Below, piece after piece: positions 18,476-28,269 of a stretch of DNA of 30,848 bases (position 1 is the stretch's first letter; each line of letters starts with the position of its first letter). Location: positions 53,952 through 84,799 of the forward strand of contig MU657201.1 of NCBI GenBank assembly GCA_026770575.1, written 5' to 3'. The DNA is from Pelagophyceae sp. CCMP2097. Lineage: Eukaryota; Sar; Pelagophyceae. The notes under the pieces were generated by a model, which was not told the origin of the DNA, did no database searches, and worked only from the letters and a program-made list of their open reading frames with translations. The translations under genes and the position numbers were made by a program.

Positions 18476-21400
18476 TTATTGGTCCTCAAAGTCGTTGCCG
18501 AGGGACCAGACCTTGGACTCGCCGTTGCAGTTCGGCAAGACGCGCGCGGTTTTGTGTCTGTTTGGCGTGTGCGGCGAATTGACCTCTTTCTCCCTCCACC
18601 TTCTTTTCTGCATCATCCTTACCCCAATCGCCATGCCCAGGACGCAAAGGACGAAGACCACCGAGACCGCGATGACGATGGCGAGGTGTTTCGTAACGAC
18701 GTCTAAAGTGGACTTCCCCGCAGACTCGCCTGTCTTGCGAGCAGTCGGTCTTGGAGTCGGATCCTGAACTTGAAAGACAGTGAAAAACGACGCCGACACC
18801 GCCAAATTCGCAAGTCGTAGAGCGAGCTGACCGCTAAGAGCGGTCGGATCGCTTTGGAGTTGCTGCAGTTTGAACGCGACCAGCGTGGCATCTGCCCCCG
18901 CAAAGACGTCGAAATCGACCTCCACCCCATCCATGAGAAGCCGCCTTCGCATCGACGAGACGCGCGTCACGCGCACCGTCGCTCCCACGAGGTCCGCCAC
19001 GGCCGCCTCAAAGGCCGCGGTCTCTGTTTGGCCAAAGTCCGTCGCCGAAATGCCTGTCACGCGCGCCTCGCCCGTAAACGCCGCCAAAGGAGGCGAAGGC
19101 AGCGTCGGCGTATTCGGCTTCTGCGTCGGCCGCAGCGTTTGTCGCGTGGGCGCGGTCGTGGGGGCGGCCGTCAGCGTGGGCTTTGGTGTCGGCGGGGGAG
19201 TTGGGTTCGGCGTGGGCTTTGGCGCCGGATTCGATGTCGGTTTTGGCGACGGCGCAATGGAAGGCGCGGAGGACGGGGCCGTTGGCACCGCAGTCGGCAA
19301 TGCCGTCGGGTTCGACGATGGCGCAAACGTCGGGGCCTCGGACACCGTCGGCAGCGACGTCGGCAGCGGCGCCGGGTTAAGAGTCGGCCTTGCTGTCGGT
19401 GTGCCTGAGGGGGTCGGCGTCGGCATTGCCGACGGGTCTCGAGACGGCATTGATGTCGGCGGCAAAGTGGGCACGCCGGTCGGGAAAGCCGAGGGCGGTG
19501 AAGACGGTTCGCTCGACGGCACAGCCTAGGATGAAAGCGTCACGAGGGCAGTTACTCACGAGGGCAGTCAAAAGTCTGACAAGGAGACTCACCGTCGGCG
19601 GCCTCGTTGTCGGGAGCGCCGTCGGCTGAGCAGAAGGCGCCGTTGAAGGAGCGGAAGACGGCGCCGGAGAAGGGACGGGCGTCGGCAAAGCCTACGTTGG
19701 AGCAACCTTTTGCAACGGAAGGGCGTGTTGATGGGATGGCCAGCCTCGCGGGACGGGCATGGTCGGCGACAAGGGGTCACGTACGGAAACCGTCGGCACG
19801 GGCACGGGCACATTCGTCGGGAGCGGCGTCGGCTTTATTATTGGCGCTGCCGTGGGCTTTAAGGAAGGCTTGGAGGACGGCACCGTTGAAGGTTTCGGCG
19901 TCGGGGCGGAAGTCGGGGAAAGGCAGTCAGCTTTCACGGCCGGGTTTTGGACCCATTTGCCATTGATGAATTCGAACCAGGACTGTGTGATGAGCTCTGG
20001 CCTTTGAACTGAGAAATCTGGATTGTACATCGACACTCGTTGCGAGCCGCACCCGTCCGGCCCGACGAGCCACAGCGCCAAGGAAGCGTCAAAGTAGAGG
20101 AACGACGCTGAGCCCGACTTTTTGTAATAGGGTCTCGATGCGCACTCTGTGGCGAGCTGTTCGTACGTTCCCATGGTCGAAGCAAACGTCCCGCCCGAGA
20201 GTAAAAGGAAGTTGCAGTCCGCCGTCGTTTCCGGCGTCGAGGCCCCGAGCTGGGCGACGCAGCCGACGGCGGAGAAAGCGTCCAAAAGCCTAGAGGATCG
20301 TTCAGGCAGGAATGCCGCACCGTCTCAAGTCGTCTCGAGTCGGCCGACCCCTTCGACCCCGCACTTTCTTGAGAGACGCACCCGGCGCCGAGCTGGCCCT
20401 TGTACTTTGCACTGTTGAGAGAGTCGACGTTCTTCGCCGTCGCCTCGAAACACTTTCGGACTTTTGAGGTATCCAACCTCACATTCGGCTGCGTCGACAG
20501 GGCCAGCGCAATCGCGCCGGAGACGTGCGGGCAGGCCATTGAAGTGCCGGAGAGCGTGGCGTACCCGTTTATGGCGGTGCTGTATATATCCACGCCTACA
20601 AAGGCCTTTCCGAGGGAAACACGCCCTTTCGAGGTCTGCCGTCCTCGAGGGAAGGAGCGGTCTCTCGCGGGAAGGCGCACGAAGAAAGAGACGCACCGGG
20701 AGCTGCAATGTCGACCGTCGTACCGTAGTTTGTAAAGAATGCGGCGATTCCGTCGTTCCCAACCGCAGCCACATTCAAAGCCGTCTCGTACGCCCCCGGG
20801 AAAAAGGCCTCCGAGGAAGCGTCGTTGCCCGCGGCGAAGACGACTAAAACGTTCTTCGAGGCGGCGTAGTCGATGGCCGCTAAAACGGACCGTTCGAAAT
20901 ACCCCGAAGTGGTATAGCCCCAACTATTGGATGAAATGTGCGCCCCCATGTCCGCGCCGTAGACCAAGGCGTCGCCGAAGCCAAAAGTCTGGTTGTTGCC
21001 GAAAACTGTACTGATCATCAATTTGACACCTGATTTTCCGTTGATAGAGTTTGCCCCGCCCGCAACTCCAGCCACGCCCCACCCATTATCAGAGTCCGCC
21101 GCCACCGTCCCGGCCGTGTGCGTGCCGTGCGAGCCGGCGCCTTGTAAAAAGGCATTGCCCAAGCCGTCGGCGTGATTGTAGCCGAAGCAGTCATCTATAT
21201 AGCCATTTCCATCATCATCCAGACCGTTGCCGCAAATTTCCCCGGGGTTGTTCCATTTATGTAAAGCCAAATCCGGGTGGTCCATGTCCATGCCAGAGTC
21301 GACCATCTGCACGGTGATGAGCGGGGAGCCTAGAGCGCGAGTGCATTGAGTTGCATCACTGTTGCATCCACGCGGTCACGCACCGCCGCCGTACTGCGCC

Positions 21401-22059
21401 CACGTCTCGGGAATTCGTGCTGCGGTGTAGTGCGCAGCCTGCTTGGAGGCGTAGAACGTGTCCGAAGGGGCGTAGGTCGACTTGGTTTTTACTAAGCCCA
21501 ACTCAAGAGAGTCGAGCTTGGACATTAACGCTTCGTCTCCTAAAGCAAACGCGGCCGCAATCCCCGCCGTCGAAGCGGTGCCCATGTGCACCTCGAACCA
21601 CAGGTCCAGACCGGCGTCGACGTGATCAGCCTCGTAAACACCCGCGGCTTTGAAGACTCTGACGGGCGAAGAGGCCCCCATGGCCGTCGCCACAGCCGCC
21701 GCCGCCGCCGCGACGCGAAAGGCGCGCGTGTCGCCGACGGCTCTGAGCGCTGCGCTTGCCAAAGGCGCGGTGCCGGCGCCGGGCCATTCGCCCAAAGCGG
21801 ACTCTAAAAGCTTGAAGCGGACCACGCCGTCCGCGGCGCCCGAACTAGAGGCAAGCGTTGACGGCTATGAGGGAAGCGTGTGCCGCAACGATACGGTCAA
21901 GGCCTTGAAGCTGGGCGCTCTCAAAGGCTCGTTTCGCTCTTTAGGGCGTACTCACGAAACAAGTCGCCGGACGTGGTCCGGTGTAGTTAAAGTCTTCACC
22001 GACTCCCTCGACTTCGGCGAGACCGCATGCGCGCACAGCAGCACCAGCAGCAAGCGCAT
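18476..22059 (-). CDS. Membrane-anchored subtilisin-like serine protease (S8), 7 exons
   Basis: Exons 22059-21956, 21844-21384, 21329-20697, 20595-20382, 20289-19785, 19691-19593 and 19525-18476 sum to 3066 nt, giving 1021 residues with every phase consistent. Signal peptide MRLLLVLLCAHAVS, then a propeptide region. In the catalytic domain Asp lies in TVQMVDSGMDMDHPDL, His in GSHGTHTAGT, the oxyanion Asn in ISSNSWGY and Ser in SGTSMACPHVSG. Introns fall inside AAPGVDIYST and GAGLLDAFSAV, both rebuilt as standard subtilase text. A Cys-containing module (CNFLLLSGGTFAS, ASRPYYKKSG, LYFDASLALWL) is followed by a Pro/Thr/Ser stalk of about 190 residues, a small domain (TGEARVTGISATDFGQTETA), a transmembrane helix (HLAIVIAVSVVFVLCVLGMA) and a basic cytosolic tail. 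It would cleave proteins at the cell surface or in the endomembranes. Confidence 0.92.
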
Positions 22060-22664
22060 TCGGGCAGTCGCGGGCGGCTCTCGCCTCTGCAAGCAGCTGT
22101 CTCGAGGAACACGCTTCACTGACCGCTCGACGAAAAAGCCGAAAGAGTCGGCAGGTCAAATTCCGGGAAGAAGCTGCAAAATTTCTGAGCACTTGAGCTT
22201 TATTTGGAATGGAAGATTCCTTGGGCTCTATTCCACTCTGTAATGTAATGTAATAGGAATCACAGGATGTCCAGTCCCGGAGGACCTTCTCCTGGCCTAG
22301 TCAGATCAACCAACTCTCGACGTGGAGTCCAGAAGAACGCATCGGTCACTGCGAAACGGAGCCCTCCTCCCGCTCTGTCGCAGGAGAGTGGTTCACAACG
22401 GTCCACAACAACGTTCGATCGCAGCGGGAGCTCCGACGGATGAAATTGAGCGGCTCGTGCGGGACCGCGGGTTGCATTTCTAAAGTTTCGAAGGGACCCC
22501 CCGTACGTCCCCGTGGTACCATGGTGCCAAGGCTGGTAAAGACTTGCCCCCCAGAGAACATGCTTGAAACGACGTTTAATGTTGTTACGAGCCTTGGCTG
22601 CGGCAGGCCATGCATTCGAGTCGCAAAGCATTCCTATCGTATTATTCCTCGCGTTCCTCTCGGA
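22060..22664. other. Spacer, no gene recognised
   Basis: This region lies upstream of the subtilase start at 22059 and downstream of the acyltransferase gene end at 22665. A minus-strand open frame, 22260-22631, reads FHPSELPLRSNVVVDRCEPL and is not recognised. A TAATG triplicate (about 22242-22255) and a GGAATCACAGGA stretch are present. The subtilase promoter should be in the left part. Confidence 0.4.
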
Positions 22665-25140
22665 TTATTCCATCTCTTCCATTGGTCGGTGCAGCTTAAA
22701 CCCGGCACCTTGCAGCAGCCTCGCCACAAAAGCCGCGATGCAGACGAGGGCGATGGCCGTCTGCGGGTGCAGCAACACGCTCAAGAGGAAGTCCCTTCTC
22801 GAAGCGCGGTTCCTCGCCGCCGCCCACTTGGCCTCAACCTCCGCCGGCGTCAGCGGCAGCCGGGAGACGAAGACCTGCCAGAGCAGGACGGCGGGGAGGA
22901 AGGCGAGAGCGTCGATGTTTGCGTGGCGGTTTACGAGAGCCTTGATGCCCGATTTCGCCAGAGGGACGAAAAAGGGATGCATCGCAAATGCAAAGACCGA
23001 TTTCGCCCCCAGCCTCGCGAAGAACCCGTCGCTCGTCGGGGCCCGGTACGCCCAGGACGTTAAGAGCGCAATGATGAAGACTTCCTTGAAAAGGAGGACG
23101 GCCAACCGCGCAACGTAATTCATCAACGCCCGAGGCAGAGCAACCTTGGCCGAAAACACGGGCAGCACCTTTGAAAAGTGCGCCGCGGGCAGGCACTTTG
23201 CGTTGGCGACGCAGGCGCCGGTCATCGCGAAGACGTCCAAAGCCAAGGGGCGCTCTTCGGGCTGGAGCGGGGGCCTCGAAGTCTGGAGTTTCCGGCTGAT
23301 AAGAACCACGGTGCCGACGTGCAGCGCCAGCACTGCCGCCGTGCACGCCCTTGCTGTATTCGCCGAGAGGCGCCACTTTGGAGGCGACGCGATTTCTTTG
23401 GTGCCGTTCTCCTCCGTCTCCTCCAAGTCACCGACGCGGAGTCGAGAGTAGCAGGCGTGGCCGTCTGCATCTGGGCGCCTAGGTTGCGGCGGGGCGCCTA
23501 AATCAAAGTCGAAGACCATGGACGCAGACCGCGACGTTATTTCGTCTTGGTTCGAGGAGTGGCACAGTAGAGTGACAGCCCCGGATGGCATGAGCCAAGG
23601 CCAGGCGAAATAGACCAGCGGCTCGATCAAGTCCTGCGGGTACAGGGACCCGAGTTTGGAAGCCCATTTGTGGGCCAATATGAGTTTCTGCCCGACTAGA
23701 ACCGAAAAGCAAAGAATGCGAACGACAAAGCAAATCAGCGGCAGCTTCGTAAGAACAAAGCGCCGGCCGAGCCACGCCTCGGCGGAGAAGCCGACGGTTT
23801 TGACCTAGCGGAGGGGTTGGTTCAGGCGATGGGTATTTCTCTCATGTGCTGGGTTGACGCGACGCCCCCGAGGCACGCGGGGGGTGGCCATCGCTCACGA
23901 GGGGTGGCCTCCGGCTCGTCTCGAGCCTCTGCTGCACACGCCACGATGGCCTCTGGCGTGCCTCGAGCCTTTTTATCGCTTTCTTTGCCACCGCGCGGCG
24001 GTCTTTTGGGCTTTAGACGGACGCTGCATGTCACCCAAATCAGCGAAAGGACAAAGTGCTTCGTCCTCGTCAGGTTCGGAATCTTCAAGAAGCCAAAGAC
24101 GCCCCCGGCGTTGCCGCAGCCGCCGAAGCAGACTCGCAAAACGGCTTCAAACGACCCAAAGGCAAAGCGCTTGAAAGAGTCTAGAATGACCATGGCCACA
24201 AAAACGCCCACCAACGTCTGAATCCGCCCCCACAGCGGCCTGCGAAGCACTGTGGCGCCGGCGGCTTCCTTTTCCATTTCGAAGCGCGAGGTTTTTGCGT
24301 CGGCGAGGCCAGACGCGGTGTAAAAGAAGGCCAAGGCGAGAAAGGGAGAGAGCAACTCTCGCAGATGCCAGACTCCCGCCCTTTTCGGCTTGGAGTCGGG
24401 CAGGTCGCAGTGCTCAACGAGGACAGCGAACATGGAGATGAAATAGAGACTTCCTTGGAGGCCGGCCGTCGACGAGCTGCCGTAGGAAGCACCGCCTATC
24501 CAGCAGAGGCATCCGAGTCACTCCTTCCAGAGGATCCCCCAACGCCCATCCATCGGGCCCGCAGCCGGCCGCCAAGCGCACCTCGAGCACCGGCCTTATT
24601 GAAGAAGGCCATCGAATCGACGCCCTCATCCGACAGCCCGTCCGGCTCCGTTTCGCCGACGCGCCCTCCGGCCGCCGAGATGAGCGACGAGGGCCGCAGC
24701 CGGCACTTGTCCAACAGAGCGTCGTCGCCGACGTCGAACGAGGTGACGTCATCATCTGATTGGCCACCTCCGAGGCCGAGCTTCTCCGCGAGCCTCCGCC
24801 TGCCGTCGGCGGCCTGCGGCGGCAACGCCGCGGCGAAGACAATTATCTGCGGCGCCCACGCGGGGAGGAGGCGGCCACCACTGATTTGGGCTTGGTCGAC
24901 GAAGAAGTCCTGAAGGTCACCGAGGGTGGTATGCCTTCCCGCTTCAAGCACTACTAAGACGGCCACGGTCTCGCCGAGCGTGGCATGCGGCACGGGGAAC
25001 GCGACGCAGCTTTGGACGGCCGGGTGGCGGGTTAAAGATCCCTCGATCTCAAAGGGCGAGATGGCTTCACCATTGCGATTGATCATTTCTGCAAACGACT
25101 CTGCAAACACCGCGCGCGCCGGCGAGGCGCCGGCGACCTG
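22665..25140 (-). CDS. Adenylation-carrier-membrane acyltransferase fusion, 5' part missing
   Basis: The first visible exon (to 24591) has the C-terminal part of an AMP-forming acyl/aminoacyl ligase (FAESFAEMINRNGEAISPFE, VAFPVPHATLGETVAVLVVL). A carrier-type motif DEGVDSMAFF follows, with the Ser in the place that normally takes phosphopantetheine. Intron 24590-24496 joins in phase to 24495-24035 (LYFISMFAVLVEHC, LLSPFLALAFFYTASGL, TLVGVFVAMVILDSF). Intron 24034-23805 leads to 23804-22665 (LTKLPLICFVVRILCFSVLV, FKEVFIIALLTSWAYRA, SVFAFAMHPFFVPLAKSG). The many membrane helices and the FAMHPF motif suggest an acyltransferase-3-type module. The domain order implies activation, tethering and transfer of an acyl or aminoacyl group at a membrane. 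The catalytic Lys of the ligase tail is not visible (ALPPQAADGRRRLAEKLGL). The ligase N-domain is not found upstream. Confidence 0.7.
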
Positions 25141-25276
25141 CGTGAGTTAGCATCCGGCGATCAGGGCCGTACAAAGGGGGCCAGTCCGTAGAGGGACCAG
25201 AGTGGGACTGGAAAGGGGCCATGCAACGTTGAGGTATAGGGGCCGTAGAGGGGCTGTCTCGGGCCATATGTGGGCC

Positions 25277-25341
25277 CGTCTCTCAGTGCCGTCTCTCAGT
25301 GCCGTCTCTCAGTGCCACCTCTCAGTGCCGTCTCTCAGTGC
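25277..25341 (+). repeat. 13-bp tandem repeat, five copies
   Basis: Units CGTCTCTCAGTGC start at 25277, 25290, 25303, 25316 (one variant, CACCTCTCAGTGC) and 25329. Looser CCGTCTC/GGGCCGTCT units continue to about 25400. The array lies just upstream of the first recognisable exon of the acyltransferase fusion, where an intron is expected. Confidence 0.9.
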
Positions 25342-25784
25342 CGTCTCGGGGCCGTCTACGAACCCTTTCTCAGGGCCGTCTCAGGGCCTTGTATGCAGCC
25401 GCCGATGGACCGGGGTCGAATCGGGCCGTTCTCGGGCCCGATGCGGACCCGGCCGGAGCCGTCTCGGCGACTGGGCGCGGCGACTCAACCGGGCGTCTCC
25501 AGAGGTTGAGGGCGTAAGGAGACGCCAAATCGTGTATCGACGCGGGCTACTGACCAGGAGCGCGTCGGCGGCCGCTTCGCGTTCCGGCGACGTCGCGTGC
25601 CGCCGGCCGTGGGCCGCCATCGTGCCGGCGGGGGTCTTGCTTGCGGAGGACCCGGCCTGATCTTTAAAGGATCACCAAAAGGCCTTTCGATCAAGGCCAG
25701 TACGTCTCTGGTGCCAGCGAGAGCCCCGCCGCCTCGCGCGGCCGCCTCGCCGCAAAGCGCGCGTTTCGAACGTTCCGGCCTAGG
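25342..25784. other. No gene recognised, expected site of missing 5' exons
   Basis: The minus strand here should carry the ligase N-domain of the fusion gene, but no ATP-binding P-loop-like or YGxTE-type motif was found in any frame. Frames such as MAAHGRRHATSPEREAAADA have no family resemblance. The segment ends at the left terminal repeat of the next element. Confidence 0.45.
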
Positions 25785-26890
25785 GGCGGGCGAATTCCCA
25801 AAGGTGATGCCGCTCACTTTTCAGGTCATGGGGTCAGTCGGTCGGTCGAGGCCTTTTGAGGCCGACCGACTGAGAATTTACCAGGTAAATACCAGTAAAT
25901 AGAGGTATTTGTCTACAAATACCACGCCTGGAGGCATTTTTCGCAACGGCGATCTACTATTCGCAGAGCGTCAGGGCTCTCCCACACGTGCGGCGGCGCC
26001 GCGCACCGCGTGCGTCCACCGTCCGCGGGACCGTCACCTCGGGGGCCTCTGCCTCTGCGCTCGAGGGCGCGTCTTGCTCGTCGCCGAGCGCTGCGTGTAG
26101 GTGGCTTTTAAAGGCGGCGAGAATCTGGCGCGCGTGGCCTCGAGATGTTCTGCATCGTCAAGGTCTGCGTGCGGCCGGGCACCGGCGATCTGAAATCGAA
26201 GTTCATGACGATCCTCGAAGGTGACCTCTTAACGTTCGTCTTCGAGAAGATCGTCGGAGAGCTGTCGGCCGAGGCTGCGCTGCTCGTCGGAGACCTGCAG
26301 CGCGTCACGCTGCTGCTCGGCACTATCGAGGCAGAGCCGGAATGCACTTACGACGCGGCGGGCAAGTACTTCAGCATGGACTTGAAGTCCATCACTTTCG
26401 TCGTGTCGCAGCGAGCGACGGCGACGGCGGCGCGGCGCACCAACCATCCTGTGGACCTCCTCACGCGCGAGTCCATGGCGGGCGGGCTGCCCGAGTGGAG
26501 CGACTTGGGCCATGCTGCGTACAGCACGCTGTTCCAGAAGCTGCGCGGCGTGCTCGAGGCGGACGCGTGCTTCTTCCGCGACTTGGAGCAGGGCAAGATC
26601 GCCCACGGCGCAAATCCAGCGCCGGCGTCAAGGCCGCGACCGACGCTGCCCGCGGCTGAGACTCCACCGCCGCCGCCACAGCCCGGGGCGTTAAATAGCC
26701 CAGGCCCAGGGCAGGAGACGGCTCCGCGACGTATATTGTGCGTAATGCCTTTGCCGCGCCAGCTTCTCGGCCGTCTCCGACCGACCGACCGACCGACCGA
26801 CTGAGATATTTGGCGACACCCCCCCGACAGAGTTTTTTGCCCAATCTCGGTCGGTAAATGAGCGGCATCACCTTTGGGAATTCGCCCGCC
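25785..26890. mobile_element. 1.1-kb element with perfect 32-bp terminal inverted repeats
   Basis: The left end 25785-25816 (GGCGGGCGAATTCCCAAAGG, then TGATGCCGCTCA) is the exact reverse complement of 26859-26890. Both ends are flanked by CTAG (25780-25783 and 26891-26894), a possible target-site duplication; the left side has one extra G. Subterminal (GACC/GGTC)n tracts are also inverted: GTCAGTCGGTCGGTC near 25831 and CGACCGACCGACCGACTGA near 26784. The only candidate gene inside is 26145-26804, and no transposase motif is seen. It looks like a non-autonomous DNA transposon that may carry a captured sequence. Confidence 0.8.
26145..26804 (+). CDS. Unknown ORF carried inside the inverted-repeat element, 219 residues
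   Basis: The first 150 residues have a natural mix (MFCIVKVCVRPGTGDLKSKF, ILEGDLLTFVFEKIVGELSA, YDAAGKYFSMDLKSITFVVS, LFQKLRGVLEADACFFRDLE). The rest is a Pro-rich tail that runs into the subterminal GACC repeat (LRPTDRPTD), so the C-terminus is set by the repeat. The family is not recognised, and no DDE, helix-turn-helix or zinc-finger pattern was seen. It may be a captured host exon, a degenerate transposase part, or a cargo gene. Confidence 0.45.
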   Translation: MFCIVKVCVRPGTGDLKSKFMTILEGDLLTFVFEKIVGELSAEAALLVGDLQRVTLLLGTIEAEPECTYDAAGKYFSMDLKSITFVVSQRATATAARRTNHPVDLLTRESMAGGLPEWSDLGHAAYSTLFQKLRGVLEADACFFRDLEQGKIAHGANPAPASRPRPTLPAAETPPPPPQPGALNSPGPGQETAPRRILCVMPLPRQLLGRLRPTDRPTD

Positions 26891-26904
26891 CTAGTCGCTT
26901 TTCA

Positions 26905-26962
26905 CTGTTTAAATTTACAATTGCAGTGTACTGACTATTAAATCAAACCCTCAAACAGCGCG
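26905..26962 (+). repeat. Short sequence shared with the flanks of the 12988-13508 insertion
   Basis: TTTAAATTTAC and CTGACTA, followed by TTAAATCAAACCCTCAAACA and GCGCG, match 12971-12987 and 13508-13531 with one mismatch in the last block. A 13-nt CAATTGCAGTGTA is extra here. It looks like an unoccupied version of the same repeat family. Confidence 0.7.
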
Positions 26963-27375
26963 AAAAGATTGGCGGCGACGCTGTACCTTGTATAGCGTCA
27001 CTGCTGCACTGAGACGACATGGCCCTCAGAGGTCCGCTGTCGTTTCACCAAGCGCCGGACCGAGGCCGATCCAGTGCAACCAGACCCATCACAAGCCGTA
27101 CTGCTGTCATCGGCGGCACGGAAAAAAGCCATTGTGTGGGATCCGGCGCGCCGGCCCCGCCTGTTGGTTTTAGCAGCCTCATTGGAGTGCATAATTGAAG
27201 AAGAAGCGCGGGGCAATCGAATTCGCCTAACAGAAATCGCAAAATTTAACTATTTTTAGCGCGTGCGTTCTTGCCGCCCCCTCCAGTCGTACTAGTTGCC
27301 GCCTCGGAGACCAGCGCGCGAAGAAGAAACTTCCCAAACCGCGAAAAATCAAAAACCACTAAAGGAAGCAAGGAA

Positions 27376-27431
27376 AGGTCGTACAACTTGGACAGTCGTG
27401 ATGGGGCACGGTTGTCCAAGTTGTATGACCT
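27376..27431. repeat. Inverted repeat, 19-bp arms
   Basis: AGGTCGTACAACTTGGACA (27376-27394) pairs with TGTCCAAGTTGTATGACCT (27413-27431) with one mismatch around an 18-nt loop. Pairing continues imperfectly outward for several more bases (AAGGA/TCCTT). Confidence 0.92.
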
Positions 27432-27638
27432 GTCCTTGGCGCCTTTATCGACTTTTAATTTGGCAATAAGGTTGGATTTAACTGAATTCGTCATCTCAGG
27501 TAGCGCCAAAGTGCTTCAGTGCAAGGTCGATTCCGGAACTGCCGCTAGGGGGTGAATAATTCGAGGCTTTTAAAGAAAAAAGCTACAGTGACCTTGCATT
27601 TGACGTTAAATCGGCGGAGGTCAGTGAGCCGGGTTCGC

Positions 27639-27723
27639 GATTTGTAGCAACGCCAATATTTGGGGAGGAGGTGTTGGGCCAGGCCCAACGGCTTGTGTGC
27701 CAATTTCGTGGTTGCTACAAATC
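27639..27723. repeat. Nested hairpins
   Basis: The outer arms GATTTGTAGCAAC (27639-27651) and GTTGCTACAAATC (27711-27723) are exact. Inside is GTTGGGCC-A-GGCCCAAC (27673-27689), an exact 8-bp stem. This is a foldback structure of the kind seen in miniature elements. Confidence 0.9.
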
Positions 27724-28269
27724 TAGCCGACTCATAGTTCCCTTTTCGGTGGATTTGGGGGGGGTCAAAAATTTTATAGAGCGCTTCTGAACATTTGGAC
27801 TGCATATTCGTGGATGTCAGAGGAAGTTGAGAGTTCAACGTTTCCACAAGAACTTAATTTTATTTGCGAAAAATACGAAATTGTTCGCCGGGTACCGTCG
27901 GAAGTTATGCCAAACGGCTTGAGGGTGAGACGGGTGGCCCCCTAGATGGCGGGCCGGGGCCGCCGCCTCAGCGCCTCCAGCGTCGACCGCGGCGTGGTGG
28001 ATGTCAGGCCCCCTTGCCAGAATGATAATAGTATGAGAAAAAAATGCCATCTTTGTGCACTCGCCGCGCGATGAGTTTACGGCCAATGACGATGAAAATT
28101 GGCTTGTGGGTTGTCTCTCGGCGAGCTCTTCCGGCATGCGGAATCTTGGCGCCAACGGCGACCTTTTTATTTTTACAACTTTCAGTGCCACCCCACCCCC
28201 TAGTAGTACACTGTCGCTCTCCGAGATCTCGAGAGAGCATTTGAGAGGCCTGGCAAGCTGGGCGCCCTG

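Larger units (their letters stand above)
26963..28269. other. Gene-poor stretch with hairpin repeats
   Basis: No gene could be assigned. The frames 27271-27555 (+) and 27246-27509 (-) are two strands of one large inverted repeat and so mirror each other. The 28055-28270 (+) and 27835-28281 (-) frames are of natural composition but unknown, and could belong to an upstream exon of the transposase-like gene at 28270. Confidence 0.4.

Noticed and set aside
18854..19529. Plus-strand Arg- or Gly/Val-rich ORFs
   Set aside because: They are antisense to the Pro/Thr/Ser stalk of the subtilase; repeated GTCGGC codons explain them.
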